The position numbers and the translations under genes are program-made. A stretch of DNA of 64,000 nt from SLHU01 sp009929975 (GTDB lineage Bacteria > Bacillota > Clostridia > Saccharofermentanales > UBA5734), in the NCBI GenBank assembly GCA_040776905.1, contig JAXGZQ010000001.1:1116001-1180000 (forward strand), written 5' to 3'. The notes beneath the pieces are model-generated. The model did no database searches. It was not told the DNA's origin and saw nothing but the letters and a program-made list of their open reading frames with translations. How positions within the stretch are numbered: the first letter of the stretch is position 1; each line of letters begins with the position of its first letter. Shown one piece after another: positions 37,061-44,695 of the stretch.

Positions 37061-37864
37061 CTAAAACTTGCCGCCTTTGGATCCGTCAAAGCCACTGCTA
37101 TCCTTGGACGAGCCGGAAGACGCTGCTTTTTTGGGTGGATCGTACACCCGCACCTCGGTTGTATGAGTGTAATTGTCCGCCTTGTGTGTAAGTACAAATC
37201 CGCCCACCGGAATATAATCATCAGCCTGTGTTTTTTGTACAGCCGTCTTCATTTGCCTATAGAACAAAAAGCACACGAGTCCCGCGATTATAGCCGGAAC
37301 GAGAAGCACGATCGCCAATTTTACGATACTTGCTATCCAAGAAGTTTCGGGGTCATTGTGGCTGTCGAGCGCTTCTCCCTGCACATCCATGAACTGTAGT
37401 GTTTCGACACACATCCTGATATGGGTTTCGGCGGCGGTCTGGTAGTCGCCATCTGATAAAAAGGGCACGACCGCATCTTCAATCTTCTCTATGCGGTAAT
37501 CCGTAAACGCCGTAACCCCTAAGCCGTATGTAATCGTTGCATAATCACGGGAGTCAACAGCTATCAAAAACAAGATGCCGCTCTTTAAAGCGCCGCAGCC
37601 AAGCTCGTAATCGATATAATACTCCTTGGCAAATTCCCGGGCGCTCATATTTCCGATATCACCGACAACAAGGCAATAAACATCGCAGCCGTAGTCGACG
37701 CTGAAATCCTTTCCTGCTTCCATGACCCAATCCTGCGTGTCGGAATCGAAAATGCCGTATTCGTCTATAATGCGCAACTGCGCATCTCCGGCAGCGCTCA
37801 CGGGAAGTACGAGGCAGACAGCTGCTAGAAGGGCGAGAATCAAAAACTCTATTCTTTTTATCAT
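37061..37864 (-). CDS. TPM-domain membrane protein (YdjH-like)
   Basis: About 267 residues from ATG 37864, with GGAGGCGGG upstream; the frame is open further but overlaps the previous gene. Signal peptide KRIEFLILALLAAVCLVLPV cut at SAA. The TPM domain follows: RIIDEYGIFDSDTQDWVMEA, GCDVYCLVVGDIG, GILFLIAVDSRDYAT and VTAFTDYRIEKIED. A membrane segment near 205-225 (LAIVLLVPAIIAGLVCFLFY) leaves a cytoplasmic tail ending in the Gly/Ser-rich GSSKDSSGFDGSKGGKF typical of TPM proteins. Bacillus YdjH is such a protein and works with YdjG and PspA. It starts two bases after the YdjG-like gene. Confidence 0.88.
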   Translation of the reverse strand: MIKRIEFLILALLAAVCLVLPVSAAGDAQLRIIDEYGIFDSDTQDWVMEAGKDFSVDYGCDVYCLVVGDIGNMSAREFAKEYYIDYELGCGALKSGILFLIAVDSRDYATITYGLGVTAFTDYRIEKIEDAVVPFLSDGDYQTAAETHIRMCVETLQFMDVQGEALDSHNDPETSWIASIVKLAIVLLVPAIIAGLVCFLFYRQMKTAVQKTQADDYIPVGGFVLTHKADNYTHTTEVRVYDPPKKAASSGSSKDSSGFDGSKGGKF

Positions 37865-37866
37865 GT

Positions 37867-38961
37867 TCACCCGCCTCCGTATAGCAGTATGCACAGAGTA
37901 ATAAACAGCGGAAAAAAGATTCCGGCAAACCAAACCATGACCTTTCGTTTGTCGACAGGCAGGTCACCGATGAGCTTGCCTGTCTGGCCGTTCATGGCGA
38001 AGAGAAAATCTTTTCCGCTCCATTTCGTGTGCAACATCCATACGGGCAGTAGCGCGTAGCTTACGGCAGAGTGCTGCACATCTATGTATTCGCCCGCACT
38101 CGACTTCGAGGTGTATCCGTGTATCGTACCTTCAAGCGCCTTTTTAGTGCTGTTTTTGATTCGATGTTCCATTCGCTGTCGACACTGAACGGAGTCTACA
38201 TCGTACTTATCTGCCAAAAATCCGGGCAGGTACGCTGTTGAGAATACGGCAAGTTCTCTGTAATCAAACGGCTCTATAGCGTCCATATGTGTGTCCGGCA
38301 TTTTGGTGGAGCCGTTCACCGGCACTTGTACGAACTGTATCGTGCCGCTGCGCTGCACGTCAAAATGTTCGGCCCGATCTATTCTATAGTCACCGTCACG
38401 GTAGCTATGTACTTTTTGTGCAAGGTAATTTAGATCGCCCGTCGTGTTTGCATCATAAAGCCAGAACGGCACATAAATCCCCTTAATCTCGCTGATATGA
38501 TTGCCTTTTATAAAGTTTCGGGGCAGGAGTTTCTTGCCATTGTAGTATTTTTCAAGGGTCTGTTCAGCGGTTTTCCTATCCAGCTTAAATGGAATCACGA
38601 AGTCGGGCTTTAAAGTGCCGCCTAGCTGCCCCGGAATAACCGTGGGATTGCTGCAATACGGGCAGCTTGTAGCCGCCGTGTAAGCATCGCATACAAGCTC
38701 TGCGCCGCAGGATGGGCAGCCGTATACTCGAAGTCCCGCTGCTTCCGCTTCGCTCCAGGGCGAACCAGGTTCCGGGATTTTTTCCGCTGCTTCTTTAGAG
38801 GCTGTTTCGGCAGCGGCATCTTTACCTGCATACATCTCTTCGATGATCCTAACATCGAACGCACCGCCACAGAAATCGCATACAAGCTTTTGCACCTCTG
38901 TGCTGTAATGCAGGGGACCTGTACATGTTGGGCATTTATGATTTGTTACTTGAATAGCCAC
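37867..38961 (-). CDS. Zinc-ribbon membrane protein (YdjG-like)
   Basis: 364 residues from GTG 38961 with GGGAGGT upstream. The N-terminus has a TFIIB-type ribbon (CPTCTGPLHYSTEVQKLVCD plus FCGG), then a second ribbon CPSCGAELVCD...CPYCSN, a middle domain (YNGKKLLPRNFIKGNHISEI; YVPFWLYDANTTGDLNYL) and one membrane segment at the end (VWFAGIFFPLFITLCILLYG). This matches YdjG of Bacillus, which with YdjH binds and positions PspA at the membrane. It is the first of the YdjG/YdjH pair in this run. Confidence 0.88.
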   Translation of the reverse strand: MAIQVTNHKCPTCTGPLHYSTEVQKLVCDFCGGAFDVRIIEEMYAGKDAAAETASKEAAEKIPEPGSPWSEAEAAGLRVYGCPSCGAELVCDAYTAATSCPYCSNPTVIPGQLGGTLKPDFVIPFKLDRKTAEQTLEKYYNGKKLLPRNFIKGNHISEIKGIYVPFWLYDANTTGDLNYLAQKVHSYRDGDYRIDRAEHFDVQRSGTIQFVQVPVNGSTKMPDTHMDAIEPFDYRELAVFSTAYLPGFLADKYDVDSVQCRQRMEHRIKNSTKKALEGTIHGYTSKSSAGEYIDVQHSAVSYALLPVWMLHTKWSGKDFLFAMNGQTGKLIGDLPVDKRKVMVWFAGIFFPLFITLCILLYGGG

Positions 38962-38989
38962 CGGTTACACCTCCCTTATACCGTTATTA

Positions 38990-39517
38990 TTACGCCCACG
39001 AATCACATGATACCGGCTGACGGATATCGCTGAGCAGCATCTGCTCCCACAAAAACCACTGCCCCGTGGAAGGCTTTTGCCGCAGCTTTACCGGACGCGG
39101 ACTGTCTGCCCCTCCCGACTGGATATAAAGCTGCATATAACCCTCGCTTAGCTGTGCGGCGCTGTGCACTGTCTCCATTATTATGAGTGTAAGCGGGCGC
39201 ACGGGCAGGTATCCGTTTTCTGGAACTGCGCCTGAAAAGAATGAGTTCGGCAGGTAATCCTTTCCGCGTAGCCGATCCGCCAGAAACTGCTTATCGTAAG
39301 TGGACATAGGCTGCGGGCCTTTTAGGTAATCGAGCATTAAGGTCGCCGCCGCAGGGTTCTTAACATAAGCGCACAGGGCGGCTACTGTAAGAGCCGCTGT
39401 GTGATACGGCTGTAAAAGTCCTGCTTCCGGCAGCAACTTTAGTTCTTCTAAATTTTCCGGTAGCGCAGAAAACTGCACTATCCACGACTGAGTATGGGGA
39501 AAAGAGCTTTGTGGCAT
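38990..39517 (-). CDS. DUF6935-type protein
   Basis: 175 residues. Clear family patterns: YHTAALTVAALCAYVKNPAA, YLKGPQPMSTYDKQFLADRL, RGKDYLPNSFFSGAVPENGY, LYIQSGGADSPRPVKLRQKP and QWFLWEQMLLSDIRQPV. The family is widespread in Clostridia, often next to TPM and zinc-ribbon genes, and has no known function. No signal peptide. AGGAGG overlaps the stop of the small gene before it (39529-39694), suggesting translational coupling. Confidence 0.8.
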   Translation of the reverse strand: MPQSSFPHTQSWIVQFSALPENLEELKLLPEAGLLQPYHTAALTVAALCAYVKNPAAATLMLDYLKGPQPMSTYDKQFLADRLRGKDYLPNSFFSGAVPENGYLPVRPLTLIIMETVHSAAQLSEGYMQLYIQSGGADSPRPVKLRQKPSTGQWFLWEQMLLSDIRQPVSCDSWA

Positions 39518-39528
39518 ATCTCTACCTC

Positions 39529-39694
39529 CTAAAACCCGCTTATGCGGAAAAACACATATTCCATAGCGGATTCATCAGTTCGCACTAATGTTACGCCTAT
39601 GATAATGCTGCCATCCGGCATGAGAGTTGCACCGGAAACGCTCCCGTATAAGAATCAACATTAGTACAAGTAAAATACACAGAAGTTTCTTCAT
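39529..39694 (-). pseudogene. Small exported peptide gene, frameshifted
   Basis: ATG 39694 behind AGGAGAAAAGC starts MKKLLCILLVLMLILI, a signal-like segment. In the next frame a short well-formed end follows, YGSVSGATLMPDGSIIIGVT and SAMEYVFFRISGF, with a stop at 39529. The two parts join only with a one-base shift near 39645. Its stop overlaps the ribosome-binding site of the DUF6935 gene. Possibly a small lipoprotein-like peptide now broken. Confidence 0.45.
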
Positions 39695-39781
39695 GCTTTT
39701 CTCCTGTTCAAGTAAGCTGTTAGAAAACCTGTCATAGCGCAGCGGACGCACAGTCCGCTGCACTATGCTTCCTGTGATAGA

Positions 39782-40462
39782 TTATTTTTTCTTAAGCGGC
39801 AGGAATGGAATCATCAGCCGTGCAAGCTTGCCGATGGTCATGGTCTGCAAATGCACCCTGCCGGGGCCGGTGATGACGGTATCAAAGAGCCCCTCGCCGC
39901 CAAATAACATATTCTTTACGCCCTTTACCATCTGCACGTCCATCTGGCATGTGGCATCCATAACCGCAATGACTCCCGTATCGCAGATGAGCTGTTCGCC
40001 GGGCGCTAAATTGTATTCCGGACTAAATCCGTCAATTTCCAGAAACACCATGCCGGGTCCGGTGATTCGCTGCATGATGAAACCCTCTCCTCCGGCCATT
40101 CCCGCACCGAGCTTCTTTTGCAGATGTACCGCAAGATCAACTCCGTCTGTAGCGCACATGAACGCAGACTTCTGTGCTATGATGCTCTCACCCGGGGCGA
40201 GCTCACGAGCTATGATGCTGCCGGGGAGCGAGGATGAAAAGGCGATCTCCGCCGGTCCCTGAGCGGTATAACGGCTCATGAACAGGCCTTCTCCGGAAAT
40301 CATGCGCCCCAGAGATTTCCCGATTCCTCCCTCGGCCTTGCTTTCCCTGACAATCGGGCCTCGCGACCAAGTCCTCCCGCCCGCTTCACTGATCAATGCT
40401 TCTCCCGCGTTTAACTGAATAATTACGGCAGGCAGGCTGCCGCCCTCTATTGAATAGTTCAT
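39782..40462 (-). CDS. AIM24-family protein
   Basis: 226 residues of beta-rich, Gly-rich sequence in repeated hairpins: NAGEALISEAGGRTWSRGPI, SGEGLFMSRYTAQGPAEIAF, APGESIIAQKSAFMC, AGGEGFIMQRITGPGMVFLE and FGGEGLFDTVITGPGRVHLQ. The 'GGEGLF...TGPG.V' pattern is the AIM24 / TIGR00266 signature. Bacterial members are of unknown function, often found with TPM and SPFH genes. No signal or membrane segment. It lies between the zinc-ribbon gene and the small exported peptide gene on one strand. Confidence 0.88.
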   Translation of the reverse strand: MNYSIEGGSLPAVIIQLNAGEALISEAGGRTWSRGPIVRESKAEGGIGKSLGRMISGEGLFMSRYTAQGPAEIAFSSSLPGSIIARELAPGESIIAQKSAFMCATDGVDLAVHLQKKLGAGMAGGEGFIMQRITGPGMVFLEIDGFSPEYNLAPGEQLICDTGVIAVMDATCQMDVQMVKGVKNMLFGGEGLFDTVITGPGRVHLQTMTIGKLARLMIPFLPLKKK

Positions 40463-40487
40463 TTCGTCCTCCTTTAATCAATTAGCA

Positions 40488-42044
40488 TTACTCGAACTTA
40501 TAATCTTTAAATTCCTCGTAATTCGGCGGCTTGACTTCATAACTTTCCCACGGCTCGCCTTCAATGCGTACAAAAAGGTTGACATCACAGCCCCATGTAC
40601 CGTCAGGGGTTTCATAGGGATACATCAGCTGCAAGGTGTTGCCGTAGGGGAATAACGTGAAGTAGGAAATATCCTCTTCGGTGAAATCATGATCCAATAT
40701 CCTACCCTCATCAACAAGAGGCGTGACATGGTCATCGATGTCTGCCCAAAACGTAATCACAGGATTCTCAATATCGATCTGGTATGCTTCAAAATACTCG
40801 CGTTCACCCTCGGCGTAACCGATAATACACCAGACATCGAATATATCGCCCTCCTTCACCGGCGCATTGCCCTTGACGTTCGAATAGTCTATCCAACCGT
40901 ACCATGTTGTATTGTGCAGGGTTTCTAGGTCAGATTCCCAAAGCCCACCGGTCTCGTTTCCTTCTGCCGCAGTGTGTTTGGGAGGCTTTTCATCGACGTG
41001 GGTAAAAACCAGATTCATGCCAAATATTTCAGCTGTCAACTTATTGCCCTCCGCTGTGTAGGGATTATCAGAATCGAACTCGGCGACAGTGATCAGTTTG
41101 TCTGTCCAGGTAAATTCGACATAATCGTCTAAAAACAGCTCTCCCGACCCATCATCGTTGAACAGGACATAGTAGCCGATAATTCCATAATCCTCAAACA
41201 TGTCGGCGGTAATAACTTCTCCTTCCGATTCGAGAGTTTCAAGCATATAGTGGCCGCCGGTAATAGGCGCCCCGTCTTTAGCGTGAACCGCAGGCTTGCT
41301 GGACGATGTAACCGCAGAAGATCCACCTTCCTTTTTAAAGGTAAGCGTCGCACCACTGCCAAGCACGTCTTCAAGCGTCAATACGCCTCCTTTGATTGTG
41401 CCATCGTAGTCCAATCCACCACCCTCTATATGTAACTTTCCATTCTCGAGCGTCCATTTTCCATTTGCTTTTGTACCGTTAATATCCAGCGCGCACTTTC
41501 CTTTTGCCTTAAGTTCAATGGTAAAACCTTTTTCGAATAATTCCTTCACAGGTATGGAAAGGTCCGACATATCGGCGCTTTCTGCAATCCACATACCGAT
41601 ATTTGGATCATCGCTGCTGCCGCCACTATCGCCTCGTAGGAATATAAAGCCTACTACACACGCAATAACCACCGCGAGGACAATTCCGATAATCAGAAAC
41701 CGCTTTTTACTGGATGAAGGCGGTTTTGCTGCCGGCCCGGGTGCGCCGTATCCCTGGGGCTGGTATCCTCCCTGTGCTGGCGGAATGTAACCACCCTGTG
41801 TAGGCTGTGCTGGTGCGCCGTGCTGTGGCGGTACATATCCTCCCTGCGTAGACCCCGCACCTGTTGACGGATTGTATTGCCCCGGCGGCGTGTATCCGCC
41901 CTGCAGCGAAGGTGCCGCTCCTGCTACAACGGGTTCCTGTACCGGAGTAAAAGACTCCGGTACAGCTTCTACCTGTGTGCCGCAGTTCGAGCAAAACCTC
42001 AAGTCGGGCTTTAGCTCGTGTCCGCAGTTCCTACAATTAGCCAT
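40488..42044 (-). CDS. Zinc-ribbon, Pro/Gly/Gln-rich, single-span membrane protein
   Basis: 518 residues behind AGGAGG. A zinc ribbon (CRNCGHELKPDLRFCSNCG), a disordered region with GGYTPPGQYNPSTG and GGYIPPAQGGYQPQGYG (to about 112), a membrane segment (FLIIGIVLAVVIACVVGFIF, near 115-135) and an extracytoplasmic part of about 380 residues with two small beta-barrel-like units (GKWTLENGKLHIEGGGLDYD; TWYGWIDYSNVKGNAPVKEG). So the ribbon is inside and the barrels outside, as expected for a signalling or scaffold protein. It is the first gene after the receiver-like gene copy 2. Confidence 0.82.
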   Translation of the reverse strand: MANCRNCGHELKPDLRFCSNCGTQVEAVPESFTPVQEPVVAGAAPSLQGGYTPPGQYNPSTGAGSTQGGYVPPQHGAPAQPTQGGYIPPAQGGYQPQGYGAPGPAAKPPSSSKKRFLIIGIVLAVVIACVVGFIFLRGDSGGSSDDPNIGMWIAESADMSDLSIPVKELFEKGFTIELKAKGKCALDINGTKANGKWTLENGKLHIEGGGLDYDGTIKGGVLTLEDVLGSGATLTFKKEGGSSAVTSSSKPAVHAKDGAPITGGHYMLETLESEGEVITADMFEDYGIIGYYVLFNDDGSGELFLDDYVEFTWTDKLITVAEFDSDNPYTAEGNKLTAEIFGMNLVFTHVDEKPPKHTAAEGNETGGLWESDLETLHNTTWYGWIDYSNVKGNAPVKEGDIFDVWCIIGYAEGEREYFEAYQIDIENPVITFWADIDDHVTPLVDEGRILDHDFTEEDISYFTLFPYGNTLQLMYPYETPDGTWGCDVNLFVRIEGEPWESYEVKPPNYEEFKDYKFE

Positions 42045-42131
42045 GTAAATCCTCCTCTTATTTGTTGTTTTACCTTTTGCGGATATTTACTTCCATTCTG
42101 TTCTCTTGTGTGCAAATGTGCATTTGCTCCC

Positions 42132-42512
42132 TTACAAACTGCCGATTAGGGCAGTCACATATTCGCCCGAAACCGTGCCATAGACGAAAGCGTCGATGAG
42201 CCTGTTGCTGCGGGCAAGTGCCACTTGGTCGGCCAGCTCGGGAGAACTGTTTTCATCAACTACATAAACCACCTTGCAGCCGGGGAGACTTTTTTTGATT
42301 GCTTTTACCCGAATATTCCATTCATCGAGGGTGTGGGGACATCTCTCCCGCACCTCCGCCAGCAGCACATCTGCCTTTGAGGCGATACATAAATCCTCAA
42401 TTCCAGAAGGATTGTCCTCGCGATATACCTTGAAATCCGGATTCTTTTTTAGGTACATGACAACACCGCCTGCAAGCAAGGCATTGGGAATGCTGACAAT
42501 AATCTTTTTCAA
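42132..42512 (-). CDS. Pseudo-receiver domain protein, copy 2
   Basis: 126 residues from TTG 42512. It differs from copy 1 at three positions (KKNPDF for KKNLDF; AEVRERCPH for AEVQERPPH) and shares the same start codon and flanks. It sits between the response-regulator gene upstream and the 40488-42044 zinc-ribbon gene downstream, both on the same strand. A palindrome and terminator (42594-42687) separate it from the regulator, so it likely has its own promoter. It has the receiver fold pattern but no phospho-acceptor Asp. Confidence 0.65.
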   Translation of the reverse strand: MKKIIVSIPNALLAGGVVMYLKKNPDFKVYREDNPSGIEDLCIASKADVLLAEVRERCPHTLDEWNIRVKAIKKSLPGCKVVYVVDENSSPELADQVALARSNRLIDAFVYGTVSGEYVTALIGSL

Positions 42513-42593
42513 TCACCCACCCCGCTTTCAATCGATATTTGGTGAATACAATAGTAATTTGATCTCTACATATAAAAGTATAATAAATAATAA

Positions 42594-42637
42594 ATATTCC
42601 CGCTTCACCAATATTGGTGAAGCGGGAATATTTATTT
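42594..42637. repeat. Long perfect palindrome, copy 2
   Basis: The same TTCCCGCTTCACC / GGTGAAGCGGGAA palindrome as at 28914-28957, conserved between the duplicated segments. Confidence 0.7.
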
Positions 42638-42655
42638 ATGAATTTTTGCAGAAAA

Positions 42656-42687
42656 AAACCCCCACAATCATAAATTGACTGTGGGGG
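42656..42687 (-). terminator. Terminator after the response-regulator gene
   Basis: On the minus strand CCCCCCACAGTC...TTGTGGGGG forms a stem, followed by a T-run. It ends the kinase/regulator operon 49 bases past the stop codon at 42736. Confidence 0.75.
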
Positions 42688-42735
42688 GCAGTTTGATGTT
42701 TACTTTTCTGTATCGTCGGATGGGCAGTTTAATTC

Positions 42736-43395
42736 TTACTTTTCTGTATCGCTATCCTCCCGTGAGCTTTCATAAAATTCGGGTATCATATAGTTTTTAT
42801 GGGATACTTCGGCGATAAAGCGGCTGGGGGTGTCATATCCTGTTTTTGCAAGAATGCTTTTTAGATGGGTTCTTACAGATTCATACTTTATACCTAATCT
42901 GTTGGCTGTGTCTTTTTGGGAATGGCCGTTTACCAGTTCACGCAAGACATCTAGTTCTCTTTTTGTGAAATCCGTACTCTTGGCAAGTCCTATTTTGATT
43001 ACGGGTACATCGTCGGGATAGACGGATTTTCCTGTCATGGTTTTATCCATGACAGTAAGTAAATCTTCTACGCCTACATCTTTGTACCAAAAGCTTTCGC
43101 AGCCGGCTTCCCGTGCTTTTCGAATAAAGCTTTCCTCCGGCATGGAAGTAACGATAATGATTTTGATATGGGGAAAGTCTTTTTTTATTTTAGCCGCTGC
43201 TTCAATGCCGTTTTCGCCATCGAGTGTATATACATCCATTAAAATCAAGTCAACTGTTCCATTCATACAATGAAGATAGGCATTTCCGGCATCCACAATG
43301 GTTCTTTCAAGGAAATATTTGTTTGATTGTTTGACCGCAATTTCCATCACTTCCCGTGCGGTCCGCTGATCATCTACAATTAATACTCGTGTCAT
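42736..43395 (-). CDS. NarL/LuxR-family response regulator
   Basis: About 219 residues from ATG 43395 (AGGGGGATTGTG before it). The receiver has RVLIVDDQRTAR (acidic pair), LILMDVYTLDGENGIEAA (phospho-acceptor Asp), IIIVTSMPEESF (Thr/Ser) and FWYKDVGVEDLL (Lys), all in place. The output part has a LuxR-type HTH, FTKRELDVLRELVNGHSQKD ... LGIKYESVRTHLKSILAKTG. It overlaps the kinase gene by 26 bases, so the pair is translated together. It is the only complete regulator in the cluster, and the adjacent envelope genes are its plausible targets. Confidence 0.9.
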   Translation of the reverse strand: MTRVLIVDDQRTAREVMEIAVKQSNKYFLERTIVDAGNAYLHCMNGTVDLILMDVYTLDGENGIEAAAKIKKDFPHIKIIIVTSMPEESFIRKAREAGCESFWYKDVGVEDLLTVMDKTMTGKSVYPDDVPVIKIGLAKSTDFTKRELDVLRELVNGHSQKDTANRLGIKYESVRTHLKSILAKTGYDTPSRFIAEVSHKNYMIPEFYESSREDSDTEK

Positions 43396-44695
43396 CACAA
43401 TCCCCCTTTCTCGGTATTTGGATATGCAGTTCCACACCGTCACTGCAGTGGATTTCCATATTTCCGCCTGCCCGTTCAATCCTGCTTCTCAAAGTGGACA
43501 GGCCACTTCCTTCAGAAATTGAGGTAGTCGGCCTGCTGCCATTATTTTTTATTACTGCATATAATGTATCTTCCTGTACATGCATTTGAACAGTCATCTC
43601 ATTTGCTCCCGCATGGCGGATGGCGTTGGTCATTGCCTCCCTGATGGCATGTTTCAAGATGGGATACCCTCCTGCATCCTCCTGTGCACCACCTTCAAAG
43701 GTGATTGTACAGCCTAAAGCTTCGGCTGCTTCCATCAGTTCTTTCATGGCATAATCGGAGGTCTTTTCTTCCTTCAATGCACTTTCCACAAATTTTACAG
43801 CATCCTGCCACTGTTGGAAAAGCTCAGAAATGTCCCTTTCGGGCTGTTTTAGCATAAGATGTCGGCGGGCTGATAGTAGGCACTCTCCCAATTCTTTGTG
43901 TATTTTTACTTTAGAGGCGAGGATTTCTTCCTCTTGAGTAATTCGAACAATTTCGCCCATAATGTTTTTAAGCCGCTTATACTGTTGATCCAAGGTATCA
44001 TTGTTTTTTTCCAGTTCCTCAGTGAGCCTATAAAGTCTTGTGATGTCCGTCGCCGTAGTTTGAATGTAGCTTCTGTTTTGGAGTGTCAGCTCCGTTCTGG
44101 AAAATTGCCATATCTTGCCGTCGTTCCAGTGAAAGGTGGGAAAATCTTCGTTATGTAATCGCACAATACCCTTTTGTCCTTCAAACCCCAAAAGCTCCCG
44201 CCACATTACTTCTGCATTTCGACAAAATCTCCCTGTTGCTTCTTCTGCCAACTGATACATCCTGCGATTGGTGAGTAAGGGCATACCATTTTCATCAGAA
44301 AAGCAAAGACCGCTTGGCAGGTTATCGAGTGCCTCCCTTATGGAAGCCGGGGTGATTTCATTTTTGGCTGTCATCCTTTCCCGGCGAATTACAAAACCAC
44401 CGTAAAGGACACAAGCAAACAGAAGCAGAATATGAAGGATCCATGGAAGATTGCCGACCCACTGCCCGATTGAGGAAGCCGTCAGACCATTGGAAAGGCG
44501 GATTTGTCCATCCATCAGGCAACCTGCAGTTAATCCAACGGTTAGGATTAGAAGTGAAGGAATGGGGCAGTCAAGGGGTCGACGTCTGTTTGTCCATTGA
44601 AAAATAACCAAAAATAGTAAACCGGTCAAAACAGCAAGAAACAGGGAAACAATTATGGATCTGCTTATAGGATTGCATTGCAAAAAAGTTATCAC
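43370..44695 (-). CDS. Sensor histidine kinase (HPK7-like)
   Basis: 441 residues starting at GTG 44695, which overlaps the previous stop (GTGA). Three or four membrane segments to about residue 103, then a PAS-like region (ALDNLPSGLCFSDENGMPLL), a coiled coil and a dimerisation helix with VKIHKELGECLLSARR (phospho-His in IHxELG). The ATPase has the N box HAIREAMTNAIRHAGA and the G box GSGLSTLRSRIERAGG. This order is typical of kinases paired with NarL-type regulators. The signal is unknown; the membrane part is short, so it may sense lipid state or a partner protein. Confidence 0.9.
   Translation of the reverse strand: MITFLQCNPISRSIIVSLFLAVLTGLLFLVIFQWTNRRRPLDCPIPSLLILTVGLTAGCLMDGQIRLSNGLTASSIGQWVGNLPWILHILLLFACVLYGGFVIRRERMTAKNEITPASIREALDNLPSGLCFSDENGMPLLTNRRMYQLAEEATGRFCRNAEVMWRELLGFEGQKGIVRLHNEDFPTFHWNDGKIWQFSRTELTLQNRSYIQTTATDITRLYRLTEELEKNNDTLDQQYKRLKNIMGEIVRITQEEEILASKVKIHKELGECLLSARRHLMLKQPERDISELFQQWQDAVKFVESALKEEKTSDYAMKELMEAAEALGCTITFEGGAQEDAGGYPILKHAIREAMTNAIRHAGANEMTVQMHVQEDTLYAVIKNNGSRPTTSISEGSGLSTLRSRIERAGGNMEIHCSDGVELHIQIPRKGDCDDTSINCR

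Larger units (their letters stand above)
42050..42985 (-). repeat. Right copy of the ~0.9 kb direct duplication
   Basis: Same content and orientation as 28371-29270: leader, receiver-like gene, palindrome, terminator and the 3' end of a response regulator, here still joined to its complete gene. It includes an extra ~36 bases near 42690-42725, a near-copy of the GGCAGTTTAATTCTTACTTT region beside it. The intact regulator makes this copy the likely source. Confidence 0.88.

Noticed and set aside
39765..40262. 165-residue plus-strand open frame opposite the AIM24 gene
   Set aside because: Shadow of a well-supported gene.
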